Positions 45,901 to 58,000 of a stretch of 64,000 nucleotides of DNA are shown here, one piece after another. Source of the DNA: Symsagittifera roscoffensis (taxonomy: Eukaryota; Xenacoelomorpha; Acoela; Convolutidae); the NCBI RefSeq assembly GCF_963678635.1, contig NC_087070.1, positions 25,664,007-25,728,006 of the forward strand, written 5' to 3'. The position numbers were made by a program, and so were the translations under genes. Position 1 is the first letter of the stretch. Each line of letters begins with the position of its first letter. The notes under the pieces were generated by a model that was not told the DNA's origin, made no database searches, and saw only the letters and a program-made list of their open reading frames with translations.

Positions 45901-47475
45901 TTTTCAATTGCGTTTTGTTACATTTTTTTGTTGTTTGTGAAAGTTGGAAAAATTTCGATAACCGTTTTTCTATTAGTTTACTGTGATGTTTGCGACAGGC
46001 GGAATGATTTCTGATTAAACCTATTTCTCGGAATAATTTGCTTCTGTGTTCCTACTTTTAAGGAGTGAGCAAAAAATTGAATGGCTCATCAGAAACTGAT
46101 TGCTGTTCAGAGTATTTGGATGTTTGCTCAGTTTTAGTTATGTTTTCTTCTCTTTGATGTTTGAGACAGTGACGAACTGTTGATTATTTTGAAATGGCTG
46201 ATCAATGATTATATCTTTTGTCATAATTTTTTGCGACAAAAAATGTCATTTTATGACGAGTATTTTTTGATTTGGTAGTGAGTTCTAATTTTTTTGCCAT
46301 CATATAAACTGATGTTTGGTCAATTTTAGTTCTGTTTTTTTCTTTTGTTTGCGACAGTTAGGATGACTTGATTGTTATGGTGGACCTGTGCGATCGTCAA
46401 GTTGGTATGCCATCAGTTTCCTTGCTTATAGCGACAAGTGGAATGGCTACGGATGAACAGATGAATTTGCTGGTTGTTCAATTGCGTTTTGTTACATTTT
46501 TTTTGTTGTTTGTGAAAGGCGGAAAAATTTCGATAACTGTTTTTCTTTTATTTTACTTTGATGTTTGCGACAGGCGGAATGATTTCTGATTAAACCGATT
46601 TCTCTGAAAAATTTGCTTTTGTGTTCCTTTTTTTAAGGAGTGAGCAAAAAATGGAAAAGCTCATCAGAAACTGATTGCTGTTCAGAGTTTTCGGATGGTC
46701 GCTCAGTTTTCGTTATGTTTTCTTCTCCTTGATGTTTGCAGCAATTAGGATGACTTGATTCTTATGTTGGCCTTGCGCGATCGTCAAATTTTTATGTCTT
46801 CAGTTTACTTGCTTATAGCGACGAGTGGAATGGCTACGGATGAACAGATGAATTTGCTGGTTGTTCAATTGCGTTTTGTTACATTTTTTTGTTGTTTGTG
46901 AAAGGCGGAAAAATTTCGATAACCGATTTTCTTTTATTTTACTGTGATGTTTGCGACAGGCGGAATGATTTCTGATTAAACCTATTTCTCTGAAAAATTT
47001 GCTTTTGTGTTCCTATTTTTAAGGAGTGAGCAAAAAGTGGAAAAGTTCATCAGAAACTGATTGCTGTTCAGAGTTTTCGGATGGTCGCTCAGTTTTCGTT
47101 ATGTTTTCTTCTCTTTGATGTTTGCAACAATTAGGATGACTTGATTCTTATGTTGGCCCTGCGCGATCGTCAAATTTTTATGTCTTCAGTTTCCTTGCTT
47201 ATAGCGACGAGTGGAATGGCTACGAATTAACAGATAAATATGCTTGTTGTTCAGTTGCGTTCTACAATTTTTTGTTGTTGTTTGCGAAAGGTGGAATAAT
47301 TTCGATAACAGTTTTTCTTTTATTTTACTGTGATGTTTGCGACAGGCGGAATGATTTCTGATTAAACCTATTTCGCTGAATAATTTGCTTTTGTGTTCCT
47401 ATTTTTGAGGAGTGAGCAAAAAATAGAAAAGCTCATCAGAAACTGATTGCTGTTCAGAGTTTTCGGATGGTCGCT
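42940..47475 (+). repeat. 3.4-kb-offset duplication within the core array
   Basis: 42940 to about 44050 recurs at 46365-47475 (offset about 3424 bp). The intervening 44487 to about 46360 copies 41029 to about 42940 (offset about 3463, falling to about 3430 after a 30-bp deletion near 44970). Several overlapping amplification events of different sizes are therefore readable. Confidence 0.8.
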
Positions 47476-50400
47476 CAGTTTTCGTTATGTTTTCTTCTCT
47501 TTGATGTTTGCAACAATTAGGATGACTTGATTCTTATGTTGGCCCTGCGCGATCGTCAAATTTTTATGTCTTCAGTTTCCTTGCTTATAGGGACGAGTGG
47601 AATGGCTACGAATTAACAGATAAATATGCTTGTTGTTCAGTTGCGTTCTACAATTTTTTGTTGTTGTTTGCGAAAGGTGGAATAATTTCGATAACCGTTT
47701 TTCTATTATTTTACTGTGATGTTTGCGACAGGCGGAATGATTTCTGATTAAACCTATTTCTCTGAATAATTTGCTTTTGTATTCCTACTTTTAAGGAGTG
47801 CGCAAAAAATTGAATGGCTCATCAGAACTGATTGCTGTTCAGAGTAATTGGATGTTTGCTCAGTTTTAGTTATGTTTTCTTCTCTTTGATGTTTGCGACA
47901 GTCACGAACTGTTGATTATTTTGAAAAGGCTGATCAATGATTATATCTTTTGTCATAATTTTTGCGACAAAAAATGTCATTTTATGATGAGTATTTTTTG
48001 ATTTGGTAGTGAGTTCTATTTTTTTGCCATCATATAAACTGATGTTTGCTCAATTTTAGTTCTGTTTTTTTTTCTTTTGTTTGCGACAATTAGGATGACT
48101 TGATTGTTATGGTGGCCCTGTGCGATCGTCAAGTTGTTATGCCTTCAGTTTCCTTGCTTATAGCGGCAAGTGGAATGGCTTCGGATGAACAGATGAATTT
48201 GCTGGTTGTTCAATTGCGTTTTGTTACATTTTTTTGTTGTTTGTGAAAGGTGGAAAAATTTCGATAACCGTTTTTCTATTTTTTTACTGTGATGTTTGCG
48301 ACAGGCGGAATGATTTCTGATTAAACCTATTTCTCGGAATAATTTGCTTCTGTGTTCCTACTTTTAAGGAGTGAGCAAAAAATTGAATGGCTCATCAGAA
48401 ACTGATTGCTGTTCAGAGTATTTGGATGTTTGCTCAGTTTTAGTTATGTTTTCTTCTCTTTGATATTTGAGACAGTGACGAACTGTTGATTATTTTGAAA
48501 TGGCTGATCAATGATTATATCTTTTGTCATATTTTTTTGCGACAAAAAATGTCATTTTATGACGAGTATTTTTTGATTTGGTAGTGAGTTCTAATTTTTT
48601 GCCATCATATAAACTGATATTTGGTCAATTTTAGTCCTGTTTTTTTTCTTTTGTTCGCGACAATTAGGATGACTTGATAGTTATGGTGGCCCTGTGCGAT
48701 CGTCAAGTTGGTATGCCTTATGTTTCCTTGCTTATAGCGACAAGTGGAATGGCTACGGATGAACAGATGAATTTGCTGGTTGTTCAATTGCGTTTTGTTA
48801 CATTTTTTTGTTGTCTGTGAAAGGTGGAAAAGTTTCGATAACCGTTTTTCTTTTATTTTACTGTGATGTTTGCGACAGGCGGAATGATTTCTGATTAAAC
48901 CTGTTTCTCTGAAAATTTTGCTTTTGTGTTCCTATTTTTAAGGAGTGAGCAAAAAATTGAATGGCTCATCAGAAACTGATTGCTGTTCAGAGTATTTGGA
49001 TGTTTGCTCAGTTTTAGTTATGTTTTCTTCTCTTTGATGTTTGCGACAGTGACGAACTGTTGATTATTTTGAAATGGCTGATTAATGATTATATCTTTTG
49101 TCAGAATTTTTTGCGATAAAAATGTCATTTTATGACGAGTATTTTTTGATTTGGTAGTGAGTTCTAATTTTTTGCCATCATATAAACTGATATTTGGTCA
49201 ATTTTAGTCCTGTTTTTTTTTCTTTTGCTTGCGACAATTAGGATGACTTGATTGTTATGGTGGCCCTGTGCGATCGTCAAGTTGGTATGCCTTATGTTTC
49301 CTTGCTTATAGCGACAAGTGGAATGGCTACGGATGAACAGATAAATTTGCTGGTTGTTCAATTGCGTTTTGTTACATTTTTTTGTTGTTTGTGAAAGGTG
49401 GAAAACTTTCGATAACCGTTTTTCTTTTATTTTACTGTGATGTTTGCGACAGGCGGAATGATTTCTGATTAAACCTATTTCTCTGAAAAATTTGCTTTTG
49501 TGTTCCTATTTTTAAGGAGTGAGCAAAAAATTGAATGGCTCATCAGAAACTGATTGCTGTTCAGAGTATTTGGATGTTTGCTCAGTTTTAGTTATGTTTT
49601 CTTCTCTTTGATGTTTGCGACAGTGACGAACTGTTGATTATTTTGAAATGGCTGATTAATGATTATATCTTTTGTCATAATTTTTTGCGATAAAAATGTC
49701 ATTTTATGACGAGTATTTTTTGATTTGGTAGTGAGTTCTAATTTTTTGCCATCATATAAACTGATATTTGGTCAATTTTAGTCCTGTTTTTTTTTTCTTT
49801 TGTTTGCGACAATTAGGATGAATTGATTGTTATGGTGGCCCTGTGCGATCGTCAAGTTGGTATGCCTTATGTTTCCTTGCTTACAGCGACAAGTGGAATG
49901 GCTACGGATGAACAGATAAATTTGCTGGTTGTTCAATTGCGTTTTGTTACATTTTTTTGTTGTTTGTGAAAGGTGGAAAACTTTCGATAACATTTTTTCT
50001 TTTATTTTACTGTGATGTTTGCGACAGGCGGAATGATTTCTGATTAAACCTATTTCTCTGAAAAATTTGCTTTTGTGTTCCTATTTTTAAGGAGGAGCAA
50101 AAAATTGAATGGCTCATCAGAAACTGATTGCTGTTCAGAGTATTTGGATGTTTGCTCAGTTTTAGTTATGTTTTCTTCTCTTTGATGTTTGCGACACTGA
50201 CGAACTGTTGATTATTTTGAAATGGCTGATTAATGATTATATCTTTTGTCATAATTTTTTGCGATAAAAATGTCATTTTATGATGAGTGTTTTTTGATTT
50301 GGTAGTGAGTTCTAATTTTTTGCCATCATATAAACTGATGTTTGCTCAATTTTAGTTCTGTTTTTTTCTTTTGCTTGCGACAATTAGGATGACTTGATTG

Positions 50401-52000
50401 TTATGGTGGCCCTGTGCGATCGTCAAGTTGGTATGCCTTATGTTTCCTTGCTTACAGCGACAAGTGGAATGGCTACGGATGAACAGATAAATTTGCTGGT
50501 TGTTCAATTGCGTTTTGTTACATTTTTTGTTGTTTGTGAAAGGTGGAAAACTTTCGATAACCGTTTTTCTTTTATTTTACTGTGATGTTTGCGACAGGCG
50601 GAATGATTTCTGATTAAACCTATTTCTCTGAAAAATTTGCTTTTGTGTTACTATTTTTAAGGAGGAGCAAAAAATTGAATGGCTCATCAGAAACTGATTG
50701 CTGTTCAGAGTATTTGGATGTTTGCTCAGTTTTAGTTATGTTTTCTTCTCTTTGATGTTTGCGACACTGACGAACTGTTGATTATTTTGAAATGGCTGAT
50801 TAATGATTATATCTTTTGTCATAATTTTTTGCGATAAAAATGTCATTTTATGATGAGTGTTTTTTGATTTGGTAGTGAGTTCTAATTTTTTGCCATCATA
50901 TAAACTGATGTTTGCTCAATTTTAGTTCTGTTTTTTTTTCTTTTGCTTGCGACAATTAGGATGACTTGATTGTTATGGTGGCCCTGTGCGATCTTCAAGT
51001 TGGTATGCCTTCAGTTTCCTTGCTTATAGCGACAAATGGAATGGCTACGGATGAACAGATGATATTGCTGGTTTTTCAGTTGCGTTTTGTTACAATTTAT
51101 TGTTGTTTGTGAAAGGTGGAAAAATTTCGATAATCGTTTTTCTATTATTTTACTGTGATGTTTGCGACAGGCGGAATGATTTCTGATTAAACCTATTTCT
51201 CTGAATAATTTGCTTTTGTGTTCTTATTTTTAAGGAGTGAGCAAAAAATGGAAAAGCTCATCAAAAACTGATTGCTGTTCAGAGTTTTCGGATGGTCGCT
51301 CAGTTTTCGTTATGTTTTCTTCTCTTTGATGTTTGCAACAATTAGGATGACTTGATTCTTATGTTGGCCTTGCGCGATCGTCAAATTTTTATGTCTTCAG
51401 TTTCCTTGCTTATAGCGACAAGTGGAATGGCTACGAAGTAACAGATAAATATGCTTGTTGTGTAGTTGCGTTTTACAATTTTTTTGTTGTTGTTTGCGAA
51501 AATTGGATTAATTTCGATAACCGTTTTTCTATTATTTTACTGTGATGTTTGCGACAGGCGGAATGATTTCTGATTAAACCTATTTCTCTGAATAATTTGC
51601 TTTTGTGTTCCTATTTTTAAGGAGTGAGCAAAAAATTGAATGGCTCATCAGAAACTGATTGCTGTTCAGAGTATTTGGATGTTTGCTCAGTTTTAGTTAT
51701 GTTTTCTTCTCTTTGATGTTTGCGACAGTGACGAACTGTTGATTATTTTGAAATGGCTGATCAATGATTATATCTTTTGTCATAATTTTTTGCGATAAAA
51801 CTGTCATTTTATGATGAGTGTTTTTTGATTTGGTAGTGAGTTCTAATTTTTTGCCATCATATAAACTGATGTTTGCTCAATTTTAGTTCTGTTTTTTTTC
51901 TTTTGTTTGCGACAATTAGGATGACTTGATTGTTATGGTGGCCCTGTCCGATCTTCAAGTTGGTATGCCTTCAGTTTCCTTGCTTATAGCGACAAGTGGA

Positions 52001-55000
52001 ATGGCTCCGGATCAACAGATAAATCTGCTTGTTGTTCATTTGCGTTTTGTTGCAATTTTTTTGTTATTTGCGAAAGGTGAAATAATTTCGATAACCATTT
52101 TTCCATTATTTTACTGTGATATTTGCGACAGGCGGAGTGATTTCTGATGAAACTCATTCCTATGAATGATGTGCATTTGTGTTCCTATTTTTAAGAAGCG
52201 AGTAATAATAGATTGGCCCATCAGAAATTGATTGGTGTTCAGAGAATATTGATTGCACAATTTTATATTTGTTTTTTTTTCTGTTGTTATTTGCGACATT
52301 TAGGATGACTTTCGATTCTTATGGTTGCCTGTGCAATCGTCAAGTTTGTATGTCTCAGTTTCCTTGCTTATAGGATCAACAAATAAATCTGCTGGTTGTT
52401 CAGTTACATTTTGTTTTATTTTTTTGTTGTTTGTGAAAGGTGGAAAAGTTTCGATAACCGTTTTTCTATGGTTTTACTGTGATGTTTGCGACAGGCGGAA
52501 TGATTTCTGATTAAACCTATTTCTCTGAATAATTTGCTTTTTTGTTCCTATTTTTTTAAGGAGTGAGCAAAAAAAAAGAAAAGCTCATCAGAAACTGATT
52601 GCTGTTCAGAGTTTTCGGATGTTTGCTCAGTTTTCGTTATGTTTTCTTCTCTTTGATGTTTGCAACAATTAGGATGACTTGATTCTTATGTTGGACCGGC
52701 GCGATCGTCAAATTTTTATGTCTTCAGTTTCCTTGCTTATAGCGACAAATGGAATGGCTACGAATTAACAGATAAATATGATTGTTGTTCAGTTGCGTTT
52801 CACATTTTTTTGTTGTTGTTTGCGAAAGGTGGAATAATTTCGATAACCGTTTTTCTTTTATTTTATTGTGATGTTTGCGACAGGCGGAATGATTTCTGAT
52901 TAAACCTATTTCTCTGAATACTTTGCTTTTGTGTTCCTATTTTTAAGGAGTGAGCAAAAAAATAGAATGGCTCATCAGAAACTGATTGCTGTTCAGAGTG
53001 TTTGGGTGCTTGCTCAGTTTTAGTTATGTTTTCTTCTCTTTGATGTTTGCGACAGTGATGAACTGTTGATTATTTTGAAATGGCTGATCAATGATTATAT
53101 CTTTTGTCATAACTATTTGCGACAAAAAATTTCATTTTATGAAGAGTATTTTTTGATATGGTACTGAGTTCTATTTTTTGCCATCATATAAACTGATGTT
53201 TGCTCAATTTTAGTTCTGTTTTTTTTTCTTTTGTTTGCGACAATTAGGATGACTTGATTGTTATGGTGGCCCTGTGCGATCGTCAAGTTGGTATGCCTTC
53301 AGTTTCCTTGCTTATAGCGACAAGTGGAATGGCTACGGATCAACAGATAAATCTGCTTGTTGTTCGTTTGCGTTTTGTTACAGTTTTTTTGTTGTTTGCG
53401 AAAGGTGAAATAATTTCGATAACCATTTTTCCATTATTTTTCTGTGATGTTTGCGACAGGTGGAATGGTTTCTGATTAAACCTATTTCTCTGAATAATTT
53501 GCTTTTGTGTTCCTATTTTTAAGGAGTGAGCAAAAAATAGAATGGCTCATCAGAAACTGATTGCATTTCAGAGTGTTTGGATGCTTGCTCACTTTTAGTT
53601 ATGTTTTCTTCTCTTTGATGTTTGCGACAGTGATGAACTGTTGATTATTTTGAAATGGCTGATCAATGATTATATCTTTTGTCATAACTATCTGCGACAA
53701 AAAATTTCATTTGATTAAGAGTATTTTTTGATATGGTACTGAGTTCTAATTTTTTGCCATCATATAAACTGATGTTGGCTCAATTTGAGTTCTGTTTTTT
53801 TTTCTTTTGTTTGTGTCAATTAGGATGACTTGATTTTTATGGTGGCCCTTTGCGATCGTCAAGCTGGTATGCCTTCAGTTTCCTTGCTTATAGCGAGAAG
53901 TGGAGTGGCTACGGATCAACAGATAAATCTGCTTGTTGTTCAGTTGTGTTTTGTTACAATTTTTTTTGTTGTTTGCGAAAGGTGAAATAATTTCGATAAC
54001 TATTTTTCCATTATTTTACTGTGATGTTTGCGACAGGCGGAATGATTTCGGATGAAACTTATTCCTATGAATGATTTGCATTTGTGTTCCTATTTTTAAG
54101 GAGCGAGCAAAAATAGATTGGCCCATCAGAAATTGATTGGTGTTCAGAGAATATTGATTGCACAATTTTATGTTTGTTTTTTTTTCTTTTGTTATTTGCG
54201 ACAATTAGGATGACTTTCGACTCTTATGGTTGCCTGTGCGATCGTCAAGTTTGTATGCCTCAGTTTCCTTGCTTATAGGATCAACAAATAAATCTGCTGG
54301 TTGTTCAGTTACATTTTGTTACATTTTTTTGTTGTTTGTGAAAGGTGGAAAAGTTTCGATAACCATTTTTCCATTATTTTTCTGTGATGTTTGCGACAGG
54401 TGGAATGGTTTCTGATTAAACCTATTTCTCTGAATAATTTGCTTTTGTGTTCCTATTTTTAAGGAGTGAGCAAAAAATAGAATGGCTCATCAGAAACTGA
54501 TTGCATTTCAGAGTGTTTGGATGCTTGCTCAGTTTTAGTTATGTTTTCTTCTCTTTGATGTTTGCGACAGTGATGAACTGTTGATTATTTTGAAATGGCT
54601 GATCAATGATTATATCTTTTGTCATAACTATTTGCGACAAAAAATTTCATTTGATGAAGAGTATTTTTTGATATGGTACTGAGTTCTAATTTTTTGCCAT
54701 CATATAAACTGATGTTGGCTCAATTTGAGTTCTGTTTTTTTTTCTTCTTTTGTTTGTGTCAATTAGGATGACTTGATTTTTATGGTGGCCCTTTGCGATC
54801 GTCAAGCTGGTATGCCTTCAGTTTCCTTGCTTATAGCGAGAAGTGGAGTGGCTACGGATCAACAGATAAATCTGCTTGTTGTTCAGTTGTGTTTTGTTAC
54901 ATTTTTTTTTGTTGTTTGCGAAAGGTGAAATAATTTCGATAACCATTTTTCCATTATTTTACTGTGATGTTTGCGACAGGCGGAATGATTTCGGATGAAA

Positions 55001-58000
55001 CTTATTCCTATGAATGATTTGCATTTGTGTTCCTATTTTTAAGGAGCGAGCAAAAATAGATTGGCCCATCAGAAATTGATTGGTGTTCAGAGAAATTTGA
55101 TTGCACAATTTTATATTTGTTTTTTTTCTTTTGTTGTTTGCGACAATTAGGATGACTTTCGATTCTTATGGTTGCCTGTGCGATCGTCAAGTTTGTATGC
55201 CTCAGTTTCCTTGCTTATAGGATCAACAAATAAATCTGCTGGTTGTTCAGTTACATTTTGTTACATTTTTTTTGTTGTTTGTGAAAGGTGGAAAAGTTTC
55301 GATAACCGTTTTTCTATTATTTTACTGTGATGTTTGCGACAGGCGGAATGATTTCTGATTAAACCTATTTCTCTGAATAATTTGCTTTTTTGTTCCTATT
55401 TTTCAGGAGTGAGCAAAAAAAAGAAAAGCTCATCAGAAACTGATTGCTGTTCAGAGTTTTCGGATGTTTACTCAGTTTTCGTTATGTTTTCTTCTCTTTG
55501 ATGTTTGCAACAATTAGGATGACTTGATTCTTATGTTGGCCCGGCGCGATCGTCAAATTTTTATGTCTTCAGTTTCCTTGCTTATAGCGACAAGTGGAAT
55601 GGCTACGAATTAACAGATAATTATGCTTGTTGTTCAGTTGCGTTTCACATTTTTTTGTTGTTGTTTGCGAAAGGTGGAATAATTTCGATAACCGTTTTTC
55701 TATTATTTTACTGTGATGTTTGCGACAGGCGGAATGATTTCTGATTAAACCTATTTCTCTGAATAATTTGCTTTTGTGTTCCTAATTTTAAGGAGTGAGC
55801 AAAAAATAGAATGGCTCATCAGAAACTGATTGCTGTTCAGAGTGTTTGGATGTTTGCTCAGTTTTAGTTATGTTTTCTTCTCTTTGATGTTTGAGACAGT
55901 GACGAACTGTTGATTATTTTGAAATGGCTGATCAATGATTATATCTTTTGTCATAATTATTTGCGACAAAAAATGTCATTTTATGAAGAGTATTTTTTGA
56001 TATGGTACTGAGTTCTAATTTTTTGCCATCATATAAACTGATGTTGGCTCAATTTTAGTTCTGTTTTTTTTTTCTTTTGTTTGTGTCAATTAGGATGACT
56101 TGATTTTTATGGTGGCCCTGTGCGATCGTCAAGCTGGTATGCCTTCAGTTTCCTTGCTGATAGCGAGAAGTGGAATGGTTACGGATCAACATAAATCTGC
56201 TTGTTGTTCAGTTGTGTTTTGTTACAATTTTTTTTGTTGTTTGCGAAAGGTGAAATAATTTCGATAACCATTTTTCCATTATTTTACTGTGATATTTGCG
56301 ACAGGCGGAATGATTTCGGATGAAACTTATTCCTATGAATGATTTGCATTTGTGTTCCTATTTTTAAGGAGCGAGCAAAAATAGATTGGCCCATCAGAAA
56401 CTGATTGGTGTTCAGAGAATATTGATTGCACAATTTTATATTTGTTTTTTTTCTTTTGTTATTTGCGACAATTAGGATGACTTTCGACTCTTATGGTTGC
56501 CTGTGCGATCGTCAAGTTTGTATGCCTCAGTTTTCTTGCTTATAGGATCAACAAATAAATCTGCTGGTTGTTCAGTTACATTTTGTTACATTTTTTTGTT
56601 GTTTGTGAAAGGTGGAAAAGTTTCGATAACCGTTTTTCTATTATTTTACTGTGATGTTTGCGACAGGCGGAATGATTACTGATTAAACCTATTTCTCTGA
56701 ATAATGTGCATTGGTGTTCCTATTTTTAAGGAGCGAGCAAAAAATAGATTGGCCCATCAGAAATTGATTGGTGTTCAGACAATATTGATTGCACAATTTT
56801 ATATTTGTTTTTTTTTTCTTTTGTTATTTGCGACAATTGTTCAGTTGCGTTTTGTTACATTTTTGTTTGTTTGCGAAAGGTGGAATAATTTCGATAACCA
56901 TTTTTCCATTATTTTACTGTGATGTTTGCGACAGGCGGAATGATTTCTGATGATTCTCTTAAGTCTCACTGATTGTCAAGTCTTGCCATCGTTCATGCAA
57001 TGCTACAAGAAGTGGTTTGAGTACTGTGTTAAGGAGTACTCAATTGTGTTTAGTGAAACTTTTTGCAGTTTTTTCTGTAGTTTCTGTTTTTCCGCCTTTC
57101 TTAGCCGTTTGTTTTTCAGTGATGTTTGCATCAGGCGGAATGATTTCTGATTGAACCTACTTCTCTGGATAATGTGCGTTTGTGTTTCTATTTGTGAGAA
57201 GTGAGCAAAAATAGAATGGCTCATCAGAAAATGATTGCTCTTCAGAGTTTTCGGATGTTTGCTCAGGTTTAGTTGTTTTCTTCTCTTTGATGTTTGCGAG
57301 GGTGACAAATTGTTGATTTTTTTGATAACTCTGATCAAAGGTTATATCTTGTGTTTTAATTATCTGCGACAAAAAATGTCATTTTATGAAGAGTATTTTT
57401 TGATTTGGTACTTAGTTCTAATTTTTTGCGACCATATAAACTGATTCTTCAAAAGCGAGATTGAAGGCTGTCAGGCTTGGTTGATTTTGGTCGTATCTTA
57501 AGTTTTCTGTGATGTTTGCGACAGGCGGACTGATTTCTGATTAAACTTATTCCTCTGAATGATTTCCATTTGTTTCTATTTTTAAGGAGCGAGCAAAAAT
57601 AGAATGGCCCATCAGAAATTGATTACAGTTCACAGTATCCTGATGTTTGCTCAATTTTAGTTCTGTTTTTTTTTGCAACAGTTAGGATGACTTTCGGTTC
57701 TTATGGTTGCCTGTGCGATCGTCAAGTTTGTATGCCTTCAGTTTCCTTGCTTATAGCGGCAAGTGGAGTGGCTACGGATCAACAGATCAATCTGCTTGTT
57801 GTTCAGTTGTGATTTTTTAATTTTTTTTTGTTGTTTGCGAAAGGCGGAGTAATTTCGATAACCATTTTCCCACTATTTTACTGTGATGTTTGCCACAGGC
57901 GGAATGATTTCTGATGATCCTTCTAAGTCTGACTGATTGTCAAGTCTTGCCATCGTTTATGCAATGCTATAAGAAGTGGTCTGAGTACTGTTTGTAGGAG

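Larger units (their letters stand above)
31773..52000 (+). repeat. Family-B modular satellite, homogenised core (577-bp and 385-bp units)
   Basis: Landmark 'gtttgcgacaggcggaatgatttctgattaaac' recurs about 40 times. Spacing is bimodal: about 575-582 bp (e.g. 39918 region, 40453, 41029, 41606) or about 380-388 bp (33334 to 37190). A long unit has three modules: A (gcgacaggcgg... to cttctctttgatg), B (gcgacagtgacgaactg... to cttttgtttgc, about 192 bp) and C (gcgacaattaggatgacttg... to attttactgtgatg). Short units lack B exactly. Modules subdivide further at gcgaca/gagcaaaa/gcgaaagg words into about seven related submonomers of 55-120 bp. The many 60-75-residue frames recur once per unit, lack domains and are disrupted at will, so I treat the array as non-coding. 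Confidence 0.95.

Noticed and set aside
37569-46589. Recurrent 60-75-residue plus-strand frames beginning MIVMV-LCDRQVGMPS
   Set aside because: They recur once per satellite unit, end at unit-specific indels, have no domain and are matched by equally long minus-strand frames. They are by-products of repetition.
31773-52000. CRISPR-like array (short constant word with regular spacing)
   Set aside because: The intervening sequences are themselves repeated and related, the words vary, spacing is 55-120 bp, and the setting is eukaryotic. It is a satellite.
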